Shown here: positions 11,501 through 22,325 of the stretch, piece by piece
Layout: the number at the start of each line of letters is the position of its first letter
Position numbering within the stretch: position 1 is the first letter of the stretch
Origin: Podospora pseudoanserina
Lineage: Eukaryota > Ascomycota > Sordariomycetes > Sordariales > Podosporaceae
Reading direction: 5' to 3'
DNA: 64,000 bases
NCBI RefSeq assembly: GCF_035222485.1
Contig: NC_085923.1
Coordinates: 2,170,001 to 2,234,000 of the forward strand
Notes under the pieces: model-generated
What the model was told of the DNA's origin: nothing
The model's database searches: none
Seen by the model: the letters and a program-made list of their open reading frames with translations, nothing else
Position numbers and translations under genes: made by a program

Positions 11501-11792
11501 TCCGGCCCACTACACGGTGTTGATCGATGAGATTTTCCGGTCTTCATATGGTGCTCAGGCGGCGAACAACCTCGAGCAAGTAACGCATGATATGTGTTAC
11601 CTGTATGGTCGGGCCACGAAGGCAGTTAGTATCTGCCCCCCGGCGTTCTACGCAGACTTGGTCTGTGATCGGGCTCGGATCCATAAGCACGAGCTTTTCG
11701 ATGACTCTAGCATCATTGCCTCTGGGGCACAAGACACGGTTGGAAGCAGGAAGGTGCACCCGAGCTTGGAGAATTCTATGTACTACATTTGA
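8515..11792 (+). CDS. Argonaute protein (QDE-2/SMS-2 type), RNA silencing
   Basis: Argonaute proteins bind small RNAs and cleave or silence matching transcripts. Exon 1 (8515-8890) encodes an RGG/GGRG-rich N-terminus. The intron 8891-8950 has GTAAGT, a GCTAAC branch and a CAAG acceptor. Exon 2 (8951-11792) carries the N, PAZ, MID and PIWI regions. In PIWI the catalytic positions are kept: GYDVTHP, IYRDGVSEGQF and RPAHYTVLIDE (first Asp, second Asp, His), so slicing should be possible. The C-terminus ends MYYI, close to the usual MYF/MYY ending. As written the two exons are out of frame: the purine repeat at 8790-8850 appears to lack one G near 8830. Restoring it gives a glycine-rich linker ending YAGGPDVYT, joined through the intron to GPNNVIPPPNPD, about 1,072 residues. 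Whether this is the quelling (qde-2) or meiotic-silencing (sms-2) paralogue needs a tree. Confidence 0.9.
8772..8860 (+). repeat. GGA/GGT trinucleotide repeat in the RGG region of Argonaute
   Basis: Runs of GGA broken by AGA/GAA and followed by GGT repeats encode Gly and Arg-Gly blocks. The reading frame changes inside this repeat (see the Argonaute entry), as expected from slippage or from a consensus error. Confidence 0.85.
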
Positions 11793-12528
11793 CGTGCATG
11801 TTGAAGAGGGGGATGAGGCAGGGGATATCTGGGACATTTGCGTGCAACATGTCACTTCTTTTTTTTCCATCTTTTCCCTTTAGTGGGGTTTGTGGGTTGG
11901 ATGTAGACCAAGCTGGTTATTCACATAGTCTTTGAAATCGCTGTCCTCTGGCTTGCTAGCATTTCTTGGCAAGGTACGAGGGTGGTGCTTTTGGTGGCTT
12001 TGCGGGTGGGCAGCGTGGTAGCGGATAGGGATGGGATGTAGTCTTATTTTATCATGAATTGACTTTATGCTGGTATACTCGTCGCTTGATGGTGATGTTT
12101 GGTGGTGGTGTGATGTTGATGTCTCCAATTGCCCAACTCGATACACATTATCATTTCCCCTCTGGTCTGAAATCAGGGGTCATATAACCAGACATTTTGA
12201 CCTCCGATCAAACGTAAACCCACTCTCTTGACATCAATCCCATCCCCCCTGTGCTGTCTGAGTGTGCCAAAAGGGCATCACGTGACCTTCCCCAAAAGCC
12301 GAGCTTTGACCACCACACCCCGCCAAGGAGCAGTCACTCTCTCTTGGCATTTTGCCCTGTCGCCGCTTTGCGGGCGTTTTTGGCCTTCTCTCGGACTCCA
12401 CTACTACGTGTGACGAACGACCGACGACGAACCTCACCTACCTATCTACCTACCTTGCTTGCGGTGGTCAACTCTGACTCTTTTCCACCACCACCACCAA
12501 TTAACACGACAACCTCGAGCGATTTACA
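11793..12528. other. Argonaute 3' region and ESSS subunit promoter
   Basis: No gene seen. The first part is T-rich 3' untranslated sequence. The leader before 12529 contains CTACC repeats and CCACCACCACC. A small minus-strand frame at 11880-12146 has no recognisable content. Confidence 0.5.
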
Positions 12529-13090
12529 ATGTCATCTCTTCGCACCACCCTCCTCCCCCTGACCCGCAGGGCGGCGGGATTGGCGACGACTACAAGCAAG
12601 AGGGCGTTCTCCGCGACGGCGGCAAAGAAGGGGGGCCACAGTCCCCAGTACGACCCGCCGACGGGGTGGCTTTTCGGTGTGAAGCCTGGGGAGAAGTATG
12701 TCAACGAGGGGTGGGAGAATCTGTACTTTTATGGGTTTTTGGGGAGTTTTGTTGTTTTCGGGGTTGCTTATGCTTGGAAGCCCGATACCTCGTAGGTCAT
12801 CATCTATCTCTTTGAATCCTGCTATTTTTTTTGGCAAACTCTGCTGGATGGGGTGGGGGAAGGGGAGGGGGAAAGGAATAGGCAAGGGAAGATCAGAGCG
12901 GAAGGGGTGGCTGGGGGGCCGGAATGAGCACGAGAGGGGGTAATAGTGGAAAAGAACTAGTGGGGGATAAACAAAGACACGAAAGATTCGCTAACGCTCA
13001 CACAGCATCCAAACCTGGGCTCTCGAAGAGGCGAGGAGGCGATTAGAAGCCGAGGGCATCCTTGAGGATCCCGACAACAAGAAGAACTAG
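12529..13090 (+). CDS. NADH:ubiquinone oxidoreductase ESSS subunit (NDUFB11-like), complex I
   Basis: This accessory subunit sits in the membrane arm of mitochondrial complex I. Exon 1 is 12529-12791. The intron 12792-13005 has GTAGGT, a GCTAACG branch and a CACAG acceptor. Exon 2 is 13006-13090, stop TAG. The product is 115 residues. The N-terminus is a typical mitochondrial presequence (SSLRTTLLPLTRRAAGLATT, then KRAFSATA). Then come PPTGWLFGVKPGEKY and WENLY, and one membrane segment (residues about 67-83, FYGFLGSFVVFGVAYAW). A short charged tail, ALEEARRRLEAEG, faces the other side. These are hallmarks of the ESSS family. The intron, 214 nt, is longer than most here and G-rich. Confidence 0.85.
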
Positions 13091-13287
13091 GATGTTTTTC
13101 TGATCGGTCAACTCGAAACTCCAAGCAAACAACGACTACGACTTGGCAGCAACAAGAGGGCATAGCAACAAGGGACAGCAACTTGAACCAAAAAAAAAGG
13201 CTGGGAGATGGGCGTGGGATATATGTAAATACAGAGGGGCAGACGGGAGAGAACAGGGCGATCGATAGAGGAGGATCAATTCACAGA

Positions 13288-13319
13288 CCAACCAACCAAC
13301 CAACCAACCAACCAACCAA
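13288..13319. repeat. (CCAA)n microsatellite
   Basis: About eight tandem ACCA/CCAA units in the intergenic region between the complex I subunit and the aminotransferase. Confidence 0.9.
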
Positions 13320-13539
13320 GAACTAGACGGGGGTGGGAAATTCTATTCTTTTTTCGGTGTTTTGGAGATATGACGTAATTTGGACAGAGAGAGAGAGCCC
13401 AAGGTGTAATGATGTGTTTTGTTCGCAAGATCTACATTCACAGGATGAACGCTGACATAGAAATTCAGTGGGTATAAACTTTTTGCTTTTACCATTCGCC
13501 TTGCTTCCCACCTATATCCTATATACCCAACCCAAAAGA

Positions 13540-13548
13540 CACACACAC

Positions 13549-13609
<61 letters not shown>

Positions 13610-13618
13610 TGTCTGTCC
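13540..13618. repeat. (AC)n(CT)n(GT)n compound microsatellite
   Basis: A short AC run, then about 12 CT units, then about 17 GT units, followed by GTCTGTC. It lies just beyond the 3' end of the aminotransferase gene (stop at 13644 on the minus strand), in its 3' untranslated region or terminator zone. Confidence 0.9.
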
Positions 13619-13643
13619 CCACAAACCCATTAGAAACAAAAAA

Positions 13644-14962
13644 CTAGCAGATATAGCTCCAATCACTCTCCTCATCACCATACTGCCTCGCCTCCATCCA
13701 CTCCTTCATCTTCATGGCAATCTCCCCGCTCTCCTCACTATCCTTCAACCCACAGTTGACCAGCTGTCCCTTCCAGCTGATCGCCCTGACAGGAGACACA
13801 ATCGCCGCAGTTCCCGCGCCAAAAGCCTCAATCAATCTCCCTTCAGCAGACGCCTCAGCAAGCTCGCCCATGGTGTACTTTCTCTCCTCAATCTTCCACC
13901 CTTCCGGCGCCAGTCTCTCCCTCGCCAGCGCAAGAACACTATCTCTTGTCACGCCCTCGAGAATAGTACCGTCCAGCGGAGCGGTGATGAGCTCCTTCTG
14001 ACCGGTCTGCTTGTTCTTGATCGCGACGAAAAAGTTCATCGTGCCGACCTCGGTGACGTACTCCTCCTCCCCAAACAACCAGAGATTCTGCTGAAAGCCC
14101 CGGGACATGGCCTCCTTCTGCGGCACGATGCAAGGCGCGTAGTTGGCGCCGAGCTTCTTGTCGCCTACACCTCCTGGCCAGGCGCGGACGGCGTAATCGG
14201 TTGCTTCGAGACTGACGGCCTTGAAGCCAGTTGGGTAATAAGGGCCAACGGGGGAGGCGATGACGTAGAGCAAGGCGGAGCCAGGCGGGCCGACGCCGAG
14301 GGTTTTTTGGGTGCCGATCATGGTTGGTCTGAGGTAGAGGGAGTAGCCGCGTTCCGAGGGGATGAACCTTGATTCGAGCTTAGCAAACTGGGCGATGAGG
14401 GAGGTGAGGGCTTCGGGGGAGAAGGTTGGGAGGGCGATGCGGGCGGCGGATTTGTTGAAGCGGGCCATATTTTTGTCTGGGCGGAAGAGGCGGATTTGGC
14501 CTTTGGTGTCTTTGTAGGCTTTCATGCCTTCGAAGCATTCGAAGGCGTAGTGGAAGACGCAGGTGGCAGGGTCGAGGGAGAGGTTTTGGTAGGGGAGGAT
14601 TTTGGGGGCGGACCAGCCGGATTCTTGGGTCCATTCTATGGTGAGCATGTGGTCTAGGGGGCAGGTTAGCTAGGGGGGACTGGGGATAAGATGAGGAGGA
14701 AAGGGGAGGGAGACGGACCGGTGAAGTTGCGGCCAAAGACGAGGTCTTTGGAGGGGAGGAGGTCCTTGGGCTTGGAGGTCTTCTCAACGACGAGCTTGGA
14801 GGGGTCGATGTCAAGGAGCTGGGAGGTGGAGGACTGGGGGGTGATGCTATATTGACGACGCTGGACAGCAGACTGGGCTTGGATAGCAGCACCCAGGCCT
14901 GCGGAGCGCTGGGCGTTGAAGGCTGCCCTGGGAGCGCATCTTGGGAGAAGACGGCGCATCAT
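13644..14962 (-). CDS. Branched-chain amino acid aminotransferase, mitochondrial
   Basis: A PLP enzyme of fold type IV that interconverts leucine, isoleucine and valine with their 2-oxo acids. On the minus strand exon 1 is 14719-14962 and exon 2 is 13644-14653. The intron 14654-14718 has an unusual GTCCGT donor, a GCTAACC branch and a CCCTAG acceptor. The joined product is 417 residues. The first 35 residues are Arg/Ala/Gln-rich without acidic residues (MMRRLLPRCAPRAAF...QRRQYS), a mitochondrial presequence. Family motifs follow in order: FGRNFTDHMLTIEW across the splice, HYAFECFEGMKAYK, LFRPDKNMARF, LYLRPTMIGT, GDKKLGANYAP (PLP lysine), EVGTMNFF and LDGTILEGVTRDS. The splice joins FGRNFT to DHML exactly as in the family, which supports the odd donor. 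It shares a divergent upstream region with the kinase-like gene at 15857. Confidence 0.93.
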
Positions 14963-15856
14963 TTTGGAGGTTGTATGTGAGTGCCGGTGTACTAAAAAGA
15001 TGAAATCTGATAATGACTGAGGAAACAACGAAAAGCAGCAATTGGCTTTTGTAAGCCACGGCAACGGGCACAGACGGACTCCTGGACGCGAAGGCGCGCA
15101 ATGGCGAATGGCAAACCCCAGGTTTTAAACAGAGAGCAAGGCGCAAAGACTCATACAACGGGCACACCACGCTGGCGAGTAATTGCAGCTGGAGCCCTGG
15201 ATGCTCTCTCTTCTCGGAGTTGGATCGGAGGTTGCATGGTCGCTGGACAGCAGTTGACCAATCAGGGCGCCCCTGTTGAGCCAGCTCTGGACCCTGGTCG
15301 TTGATCAAGGAGCGGCTTGCAACGGCATCGCGGGTGGACCCGGCAGATAACGAGTTCGTCGAGATCTGTGCGGGTATGCTGCGGGGGCAGGTATCTCTTA
15401 ACAATTTGCTGCTGCATGTCTGGCATCGACGTGGGAAGTTGGACCAGCCCGAGAGACTGGACCAATGCTGCAGAGATACTGACAATTTGACAGCACCATT
15501 CAGTTATGGTTCGAGTTGAAGATGCCATCTTATGATCTTCTTAAATCCAATGGCAAACAACCTTTGAGCCACGTCCGTTGCGGTTGTAAGGCTTGGCATA
15601 ATTAGATATCAAAATCTTATCTAATCAGCCAGCCTTATTCAAGCTGCGTCAGTGCTTGGCAGACATGCCGAAGCTGACACCTTGTTGCGCCCACCCAACG
15701 CATCCATGATCGACAGTTACGCCTTGCGCGCATCTCCTCAGCCCTTGAATTGCAAAAGATAGGTGTCTGTTTGACAATAGTACGCCTTAAATTGAGCATA
15801 TTACACCTCCCACGTCCACCGAATAGCCCCGCGATGACAGTTAGAGCCGTGCAACC
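14963..15856. promoter_or_regulatory. Divergent promoter region: aminotransferase and SCY1-like gene
   Basis: 894 bp between two start codons facing apart. It contains a CCAAT box (TTGACCAATCAGG, about 15253-15265) and a second CCAAT-like site near 15547. No other gene is seen. Confidence 0.45.
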
Positions 15857-18800
15857 ATGTTCGCCAACGCCTTGAAATCGATAGGCGCCTCCAGCAATAT
15901 CAACACCAACTATTCGATTTCCTCCACCTTGACAGCCACCGCTGGGCCATGGAAGATCTATTCGGCGAAACGAAAGGCCACGGGCAAAGAATATTCTGTC
16001 TTTGTGTTCGATAAAAAGACCCTCGATGCAGGAAACAATGGTTTGGGAGGGAGACAGTCGGCTTCGTCGCAAAAGAGAGTGGTGGAGGAGGTGGTGGAAA
16101 GGCTGAAGAAGGAGGCATCATCTCTGGCGAGGCTACGACATCCAGGAGTGCTAGAATTGGTCGAACCGGTCGAAGAAACGAGGGGAGGAGGACTGCAATT
16201 TGTCGCCGAGCCTGTGACGGCCTCGCTCTCGGGTCTTTTGCAAGAAAAGGATGACCAGGAACGGGGCGGAGGGTTTGGAGGCAGGTCGAGCCGATATGTT
16301 ACCGAGGACGCAAACGGCACACGGCGACGGCGAGAGCTCGAGATTGACGAACTAGAAATCCAAAAGGGTCTGCTGCAAGTCAGTAAGGCACTGGAGTTCT
16401 TGCACGACAACGCCGGGCTAGTACATGGAAATCTGACGCCGGATGCCATTTTAGTCAATGCAAAATCGGATTGGAAGCTGAGCGGCCTGGCGTTCTGCAG
16501 CCCCCCCGAGCCATCAACGATCCCCACGACTATTCAACCGATTATCCTGGGCGAGGTCTTGAATCCAGATCCTAGAATACCAAGGACTGTACAGCTGAAT
16601 CTGGATTACGCATCGCCAGATTTCGTCCTGGATAACAACCTGACGACCTTTGCCGATATGTTTTCTCTGGGCCTGCTCTGTATCGCCTTGTACAACTCCC
16701 CACACCGGTCGCCAATCGAGTGCAATACCAGTATCTCAGCTTATAAGCGGGTGTTCCAATCGTCACAAAGCGTCCCAACCGCTACCAACAACTACCTGTC
16801 CTCCAGGCCATTACCCAAGGAACTCGGTCAACATGTGCTACCCAGACTGCTTACACGCCGGCCGGCCCAACGCATGACAGCGAAGGAGTTCCAAGAGAGC
16901 GAATACTTCAACAACGTCCTCATCTCTACCATCCGCTTCCTCGAGGGCTTCCCCGCCAAGACGCCCAATGAGAAGCAGCAATTCCTGAGAGGGCTGATCA
17001 AAGTCCTTCCGAACTTTCCAAAGTCTGTCATGGAAAAGAAGCTTCTACCGGCCCTCCTGGAGGAGCTGAAGGATAAGGAGCTGATATCGTTGATCCTCCA
17101 CAACGCCTTCAAGATTATCGGTCTTCTTCCAGCGGGGAGGAGGGCTTTCAACGAAAAAGTCAGACCCAAATTGAAGGAAATTTTTGTTACCAACGCCAAA
17201 CAACCTCAGGAAAAGGATGCCAATCGTGATGCCGGTTTGATGATTGTCATCGAGCAGCTGTCTGTTATAGCTAGCAACTGCAATGGGAAGGAGTTCAAGG
17301 ATGGTAAGTACCTCTTATTTTATCATTGTAAGGCCCTATTTGGCACCCCAAACGCCTCATCACTACCTTATGTGCCTTGCCATTATCTGTGAAGGCCTTC
17401 CAACATGGCTGAGGCGCATAACTATCATCATTAGATGCCTTATCCCTATTTTAAAGGCCTTGGTGATTGTTATACCTCTTTTGAGATATTTGAGATATAC
17501 GACCAATTGCTTTGGACGCTTCATTACCATCCTCATACCCCTTGATTGGATAGTTAAAGGCCTTTTTCTTTCTCTCAACCTCCTTATTACCATCTTTTTA
17601 CCCCTGATTCGGATAGTGATAGGCCTTGTGTTTTCATTTAGTCGCCTTATCACTATCTTTTACACCTTCTCACTGTCTTCAGATGCCTTGTAACTATCTT
17701 CTGACCCCCTATATGTGCTAACTTATGTCTTTTTTAGATATCCTACCCATATTTTACACGGCCCTCGAATCACCCACCCCGTCCCTGATCAACGCCGCCC
17801 TGACCAGTTTACCAGTGGTCCTGCCTGTGTTGGACTTCAGCACCATCAAGGGAGAGCTTTTCCCAGTCATTGCTACAATTTTCAGTAAAACCAACAGTCT
17901 GGCCATCAAGGTCCGTGGTTTGGAAGCCTTTGTCACACTTTGTGGAGGTGCCGGCAGCGGTGACGATGGCTTGGACGGGCTCGCTACAGAACAGAAGAAG
18001 GCCACATCCTCCACGGCCCTCGACAAGTTCACCATGCAAGAAAAAATCATTCCTCTAATCAAGGCCATTAAAACCAGGGAACCAGCCGTCATGATGGCTG
18101 CTCTGAACGTTCTGAAGGTCGTCGGAAGGGTGGCTGATGGGGACTTTGTGGCACTGGAGATGCTTCCACTGCTTTGGAGCATGTCGTTGAACCCTCAGTT
18201 GAACCTGCGGGAATTCCAGGCCTTCATGGAGCTTATCAAATCACTATCAAGCAGAGTGGAGGACGAACAGACAAAGAAACTACAAGAGCTCACCGGCGGC
18301 GCTGTCACATCGCCCGGCCTCAAGGACGATTTTCTGTCGTTTGGGGCGATCGCGGGGTCTTCTCTCGAGGCGAACGGGACATCGGAGACGGATTTTGAGG
18401 CGCTGGTCAAAGGCAGGGCAAGTACGACCAACACCAACCCACTGGACAGCTGGGACACGAAGCCATCAGCGGCGTCTTCCTCCTCCAGTGTGAGAAATTC
18501 CACACCCACGCCCACGTTTTCTTGGTCTACACCACCGGTATCCTCACCGGTAGCCACTTCGCACCTCAAAGCCCAGACCGGAGGCTTCAGAACGGTGACC
18601 CCAGACCTAGCGGCCATCCAGCCCATGGCCCCAACAATCACCCAGTTCTCACAGCCCTTGCAACCACAATCGAACACAACATCGCCGCAGCCGCAGCCGC
18701 AGCCGGCGTCCTTCAACTGGTCCAGTGCCAGCAGCGCAACCACGCCCAGTAATATCTGGGCGACCCCCTCCGCCAGTGCCCAACCTGCTTCCAATGTATG

Positions 18801-19194
18801 GGCATCATCTACAACCCAGCCCAGTCCGAATGCCTGGGCCTCTCAACCATCCACATCGGCCTTTAGTTCTCTAAGCTTGAATCAGCAGCAGCAACAGCGT
18901 CCGCAGCCGACAACATCCTCTTCTTTCGCCCTGCCTCCGCCACCTGGCGCGCCTAGCGCTAGCTCGGGAAATTCGGGCTTCAGTCTGTCCCGGCCACCAG
19001 GAACATCCTTCACGACTTCAGGACTGGGCGGAACGAGCAATATGAATAGTCTGGCATCACTTGGGGCTGCCAACAGGACCGGCACAGGCATGGGAATGAG
19101 CATGAACAGCATGATGGGAGGCATGAGCCAGCAGCAGAAACCGCCTCAACAGCAGCCAAAAGGGGGTTTGGATAAGTATGAAAGCCTATTGTAG
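15857..19194 (+). CDS. SCY1-like pseudokinase (SCYL2/Ppk32 type), vesicle traffic
   Basis: SCYL proteins are kinase-fold pseudokinases with HEAT repeats that act in clathrin-linked Golgi and endosome traffic. Exon 1 is 15857-17303 and exon 2 is 17738-19194, 967 residues. The kinase-like domain (about 30-340) has degenerate catalytic motifs: HGNLTPDAI replaces HRDLKPxN and LSGL replaces DFG. So catalysis is unlikely, as in the family. Helical repeat sequence follows (about 340-650), with QQFLRGLIKVLPNFP and KLLPALLEELKD. The rest is Ser/Pro/Gln-rich and disordered. The C-terminus GGLDKYESLL is typical. The intron 17304-17737 has GTAAGT and TTTTTTAG; its 434 nt are several times the usual length here and consist mainly of a 21-bp-period repeat. 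Exon phases match across it (GAT split G/AT). Confidence 0.88.
17330..17712. repeat. Degenerate 21-bp-period repeat inside the SCYL2-type intron
   Basis: About 15-18 imperfect units, mostly 20-22 bp, each beginning GCCTT or CCCTT and often carrying ACTATCTT. Clear consecutive units occur at the 3' end, for example GCCTTATCACTATCTTTTAC followed by units starting ACCTTCTCAC and GCCTTGTAAC. The same period and core recur at 33879-34035, 46640-46795 and (opposite strand) 57175-57395. Confidence 0.75.
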
Positions 19195-20000
19195 TTGTTT
19201 TTCCAGGGGTGTAGCCATTATATATATACCCATAGCGAATCATTGAACCTTGTCTGTCGGGGTTCCCTGAAAGCATTTATCAACCTCGAAAGGCGTTGAT
19301 CTTCTAATAACTAACAGACATGTTGGCCTGGCTAAACGTCATCAGCTGGCGTCTTAGTAGAGATTTGCGTGGTGTGAGTGACATCAACAAAGTATGGGCC
19401 CCCTGTGTCGCTTGGCTCGTGCGTTACTCTGTGAAGCTCTCCTTGCCGGTGATCCTTTTTCCCCTTTCTTGTCTCACACTGCCTTTTAAATTTTTGAGTG
19501 ATTTCGAAGAGCTGCAACCCAGCTATAGCTACCGGTTCTGGCGGACCTTTTAAGAGCCCGAAACACTCACTTCCGGTGCCTGCCGTTTCTTGTCGCCTCC
19601 GCAACCCACGTACATCCGGGGCAGCGGCGCTGCTGCAACGTTTTGTTCGAGTTTGCTTGCGCATAAGAATAAGGTAGATCGACTCTTTTTTGTTCGCTCT
19701 CTCTCGCGCACGCCCAGTCAGGCCACCCTCGAAATCCGGCATTGCCGTCAACAACCCACTCTCTTCCCGAAACTCGAGCTTTTTCTTCTGACACAACCCG
19801 GAACCGGTTGCCCGACCGACAACCTTGTGCGTGTGCGCAACTTTGCAAATTGGGACCCTCGCATACTTGTCAAATCGATTGCCACGCAACTCACTTCACT
19901 TCACTTTGAACAACCATCCATCTTGGGGTCTTTTTTGCCAAGACCCACCTTGGAACTCCCTAGCTTCCTCCTCGACTTTCTTGTCTCTCACTTCCTCTTG

Positions 20001-20036
<36 letters not shown>

Positions 20037-20403
20037 TTTCTCTCTCTTTCTCTCTTTCTCTCTTTCTCTCCTTCTCTCTTTCTCTCTCTCACTCTCGTCA
20101 ACTCTGGCAAATCTCACTCTGTAACAACAACATCAGCCGCGTTTGGGACGCACTTCAACAACAACAACAAATCACCTGTCTTTTTTGCCGACCCCCGTCT
20201 TTTTTCTTTGAACACCTTACAACTTTTTGCGACTTATCGTCGCCACGGTTGACTGGCTGCATATGTTGTTGTCATTATTTGTCTTTTAACTCGCATTTCC
20301 GCTTTTGCCTTTTCTCACTTAGCTTCCACTCACTTTCCAACTTTTTTTTCTGTTCTTAGCCATCAGAACAACCCACCCGTCAGCGACTTTTATCGCGCCT
20401 AGA
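19195..20403. promoter_or_regulatory. Intergenic region and long pyrimidine-rich leader of the sirtuin gene
   Basis: A 1.2-kb region with very CT-rich sequence toward the sirtuin start, including the microsatellite at 20001-20093. CT-rich tracts upstream of the start codon are common in fungal promoters. Frames through this stretch are low-complexity Ser/Leu/Phe and not genes. Confidence 0.5.
20001..20093. repeat. CT/T-rich microsatellite
   Basis: About 14 CT units, a run of T, then further TCTCTTTC units. It lies in the sirtuin upstream region. Confidence 0.9.
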
Positions 20404-22325
20404 ATGGAGGCCACAAGTCGCACCGCCCTCCCTGATGGCGGCGGTCAGAAAAAGAAGGTCGAGGGTCGCAGCAAGTCGCCCAAGTCGCCCACCACCACCA
20501 CCACCACCACCACCACTTCCAACGGCGCATCATCTGAAATCGCCAGAAAGTCGAGCACTCGTGTCAGGAATGTTGTCGACTACGACGAAAAGAGGGCTTT
20601 TGTCGGCTTGGACAGCGATCCTGTTGTCCCCCCTCCTCCTCCCCGCCGGCAGTCCCCCCCCTCTGCTCACCAGAATGGCAGCAACGGCGGCGCTGCTGTC
20701 AAGAAGACTGCTCACAACTCTGGCAACGGCAGTGGCCTCACTGAGCTCGAGGAGCGCGTCCAGGATTTGGGCGACTCGTGGGAGACGGAGTCTCTGCTGA
20801 ACGACATTCTTGGCGATGTTCACGAGGATAGGTTCTTCACCGATGGTTTGTCAACCCCTGCCTACTACCCCGGCTGCTTCACTCCAGGAAATACTATCCT
20901 CTCCCGAGGCCCTCCTCTCCCAGGGCCGGGGAGGATGAAGATGATGAGGAAAACTCTACCGGTGGTGACGATCAAGATGTTAACTCCCCTCCAGACGCCG
21001 ATGCCTGCACCCCAGAAGAGGCAATCCAATACCGCCAAATGCTCCGCGCTTTGGGTCCTGAGATCTTTGTCCAGCGCACCGTCGACGCCGGCCGCATCAC
21101 AGCCAAGAAGCTTCTCACAGCTTTTGGCGTCCGCCCACCGGACTTTTTGGAAGGCCAAGACGACGACGCCTACTTTTCTCTCCTGAGCTATGCGTTCACG
21201 AGGGAGCTCAAAAAGCGCGCCAAACTGACACGGTACAACACAGTCGACGACGCCGTCAACCTCCTCAAAGAAAAGAAGAACATCATCGTCCTCACGGGCG
21301 CGGGCATCTCCACCTCGCTCGGCATCCCCGACTTCCGCTCGGCCGGCACGGGCCTCTACAGCAAACTCGCCCATTTGGGACTGAACGATCCGCAGGAGGT
21401 GTTTGACCTGTCGGTCTTTAGGCAAGACCCGACGATTTTTTACTCGGTGGCGAAGGATATCTTGCCGAGCGAGGACCGGTACACGCCGACGCATCAGTTT
21501 ATCAGGATGCTTCAGGAGCGGGGGAAGCTGTTGACGAATTACACGCAGAACATTGACAACTTGGAGTCCAAGGCGGGGATTTTGCCCGAGAAGCTGGTTC
21601 AGTGTCATGGGAGTTTTGCCACGGCGAGTTGTGTCAAGTGTGGGGGGAAGGTTGTGGGCGACAGTATTTTTGCGGAGATCAAGGCGGGGAAGATTCCTCG
21701 GTGCAGGAAGTGTCCTTCTGGGCAGTCTCGATCTCAGTCACGAAAGAGAAAGACGGCCAACTCTTCCAACTCGAAACGTCGCCGGGATTTCGACCGGGAC
21801 AGCAATTCCGACTCGGAATTTGATCTTGTCTCTTCATCAGCGGGGGTGATGAAGCCGGATATTATTTTTTTCGGGGAGCCGCTCCCGGATGAGTTTAGTC
21901 AGAGGCTGACGCAGCACGATGTCGACAGGGTGGACTTGGTGATTGTCATCGGGACGAGCTTGAAGGTTGCGCCGGTGAGCGAGGTGGTGCCGTACCTGCC
22001 GAGCCACATACCGCAGATTTACATCAGTCGGGAGGCGATTGGGCACAATAATTTTGACATTGACTTGTTGGGGGATTGTGATGTTGTTGTGGCGGAGCTG
22101 TGCAGGAGGGCGGGGTGGGAGTTGGGGCATGAGATGGTGCCGGAGGGGCAGGTGGTTGAGGTTAAGGCTGTGGAGGGGTGGGGGAGCAGGTGGGTTTTTA
22201 AGGAGGTGAAGGACGGGGATAAGGAGGATGGGGTGAAGGCTGGGGTGAAGGATGAGATGAAGGAGAAGAATGGGGAGAGTGGGAAGGGGAAGAGGGGGAA
22301 GAATGGCGGCGGGGGAAAGAAGTAA
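20404..22325 (+). CDS. NAD-dependent histone deacetylase of the Sir2/Hst1 class
   Basis: Sirtuins remove acetyl groups from lysines using NAD+; this class acts in the nucleus on chromatin. The catalytic core (about residues 270-560) shows [29 protein letters not shown] (catalytic His), zinc cysteines CVKC and CRKC, then [12 protein letters not shown] and GTSLKV. An insertion of about 45 residues, rich in Ser/Arg/Asp ([19 protein letters not shown]), lies after the second zinc pair. The tail is Lys/Gly-rich. The N-terminus is Thr/Pro-rich and disordered. As written the frame breaks near 20926-20931: TPAYYPG...PPLPGPG is in one frame and [14 protein letters not shown] in the next. Adding one G to the CCGGGG run joins them, giving 640 residues. 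An alternative is a small intron with a weak GTCAAC donor at 20850 and an acceptor at 20923. Confidence 0.9.
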
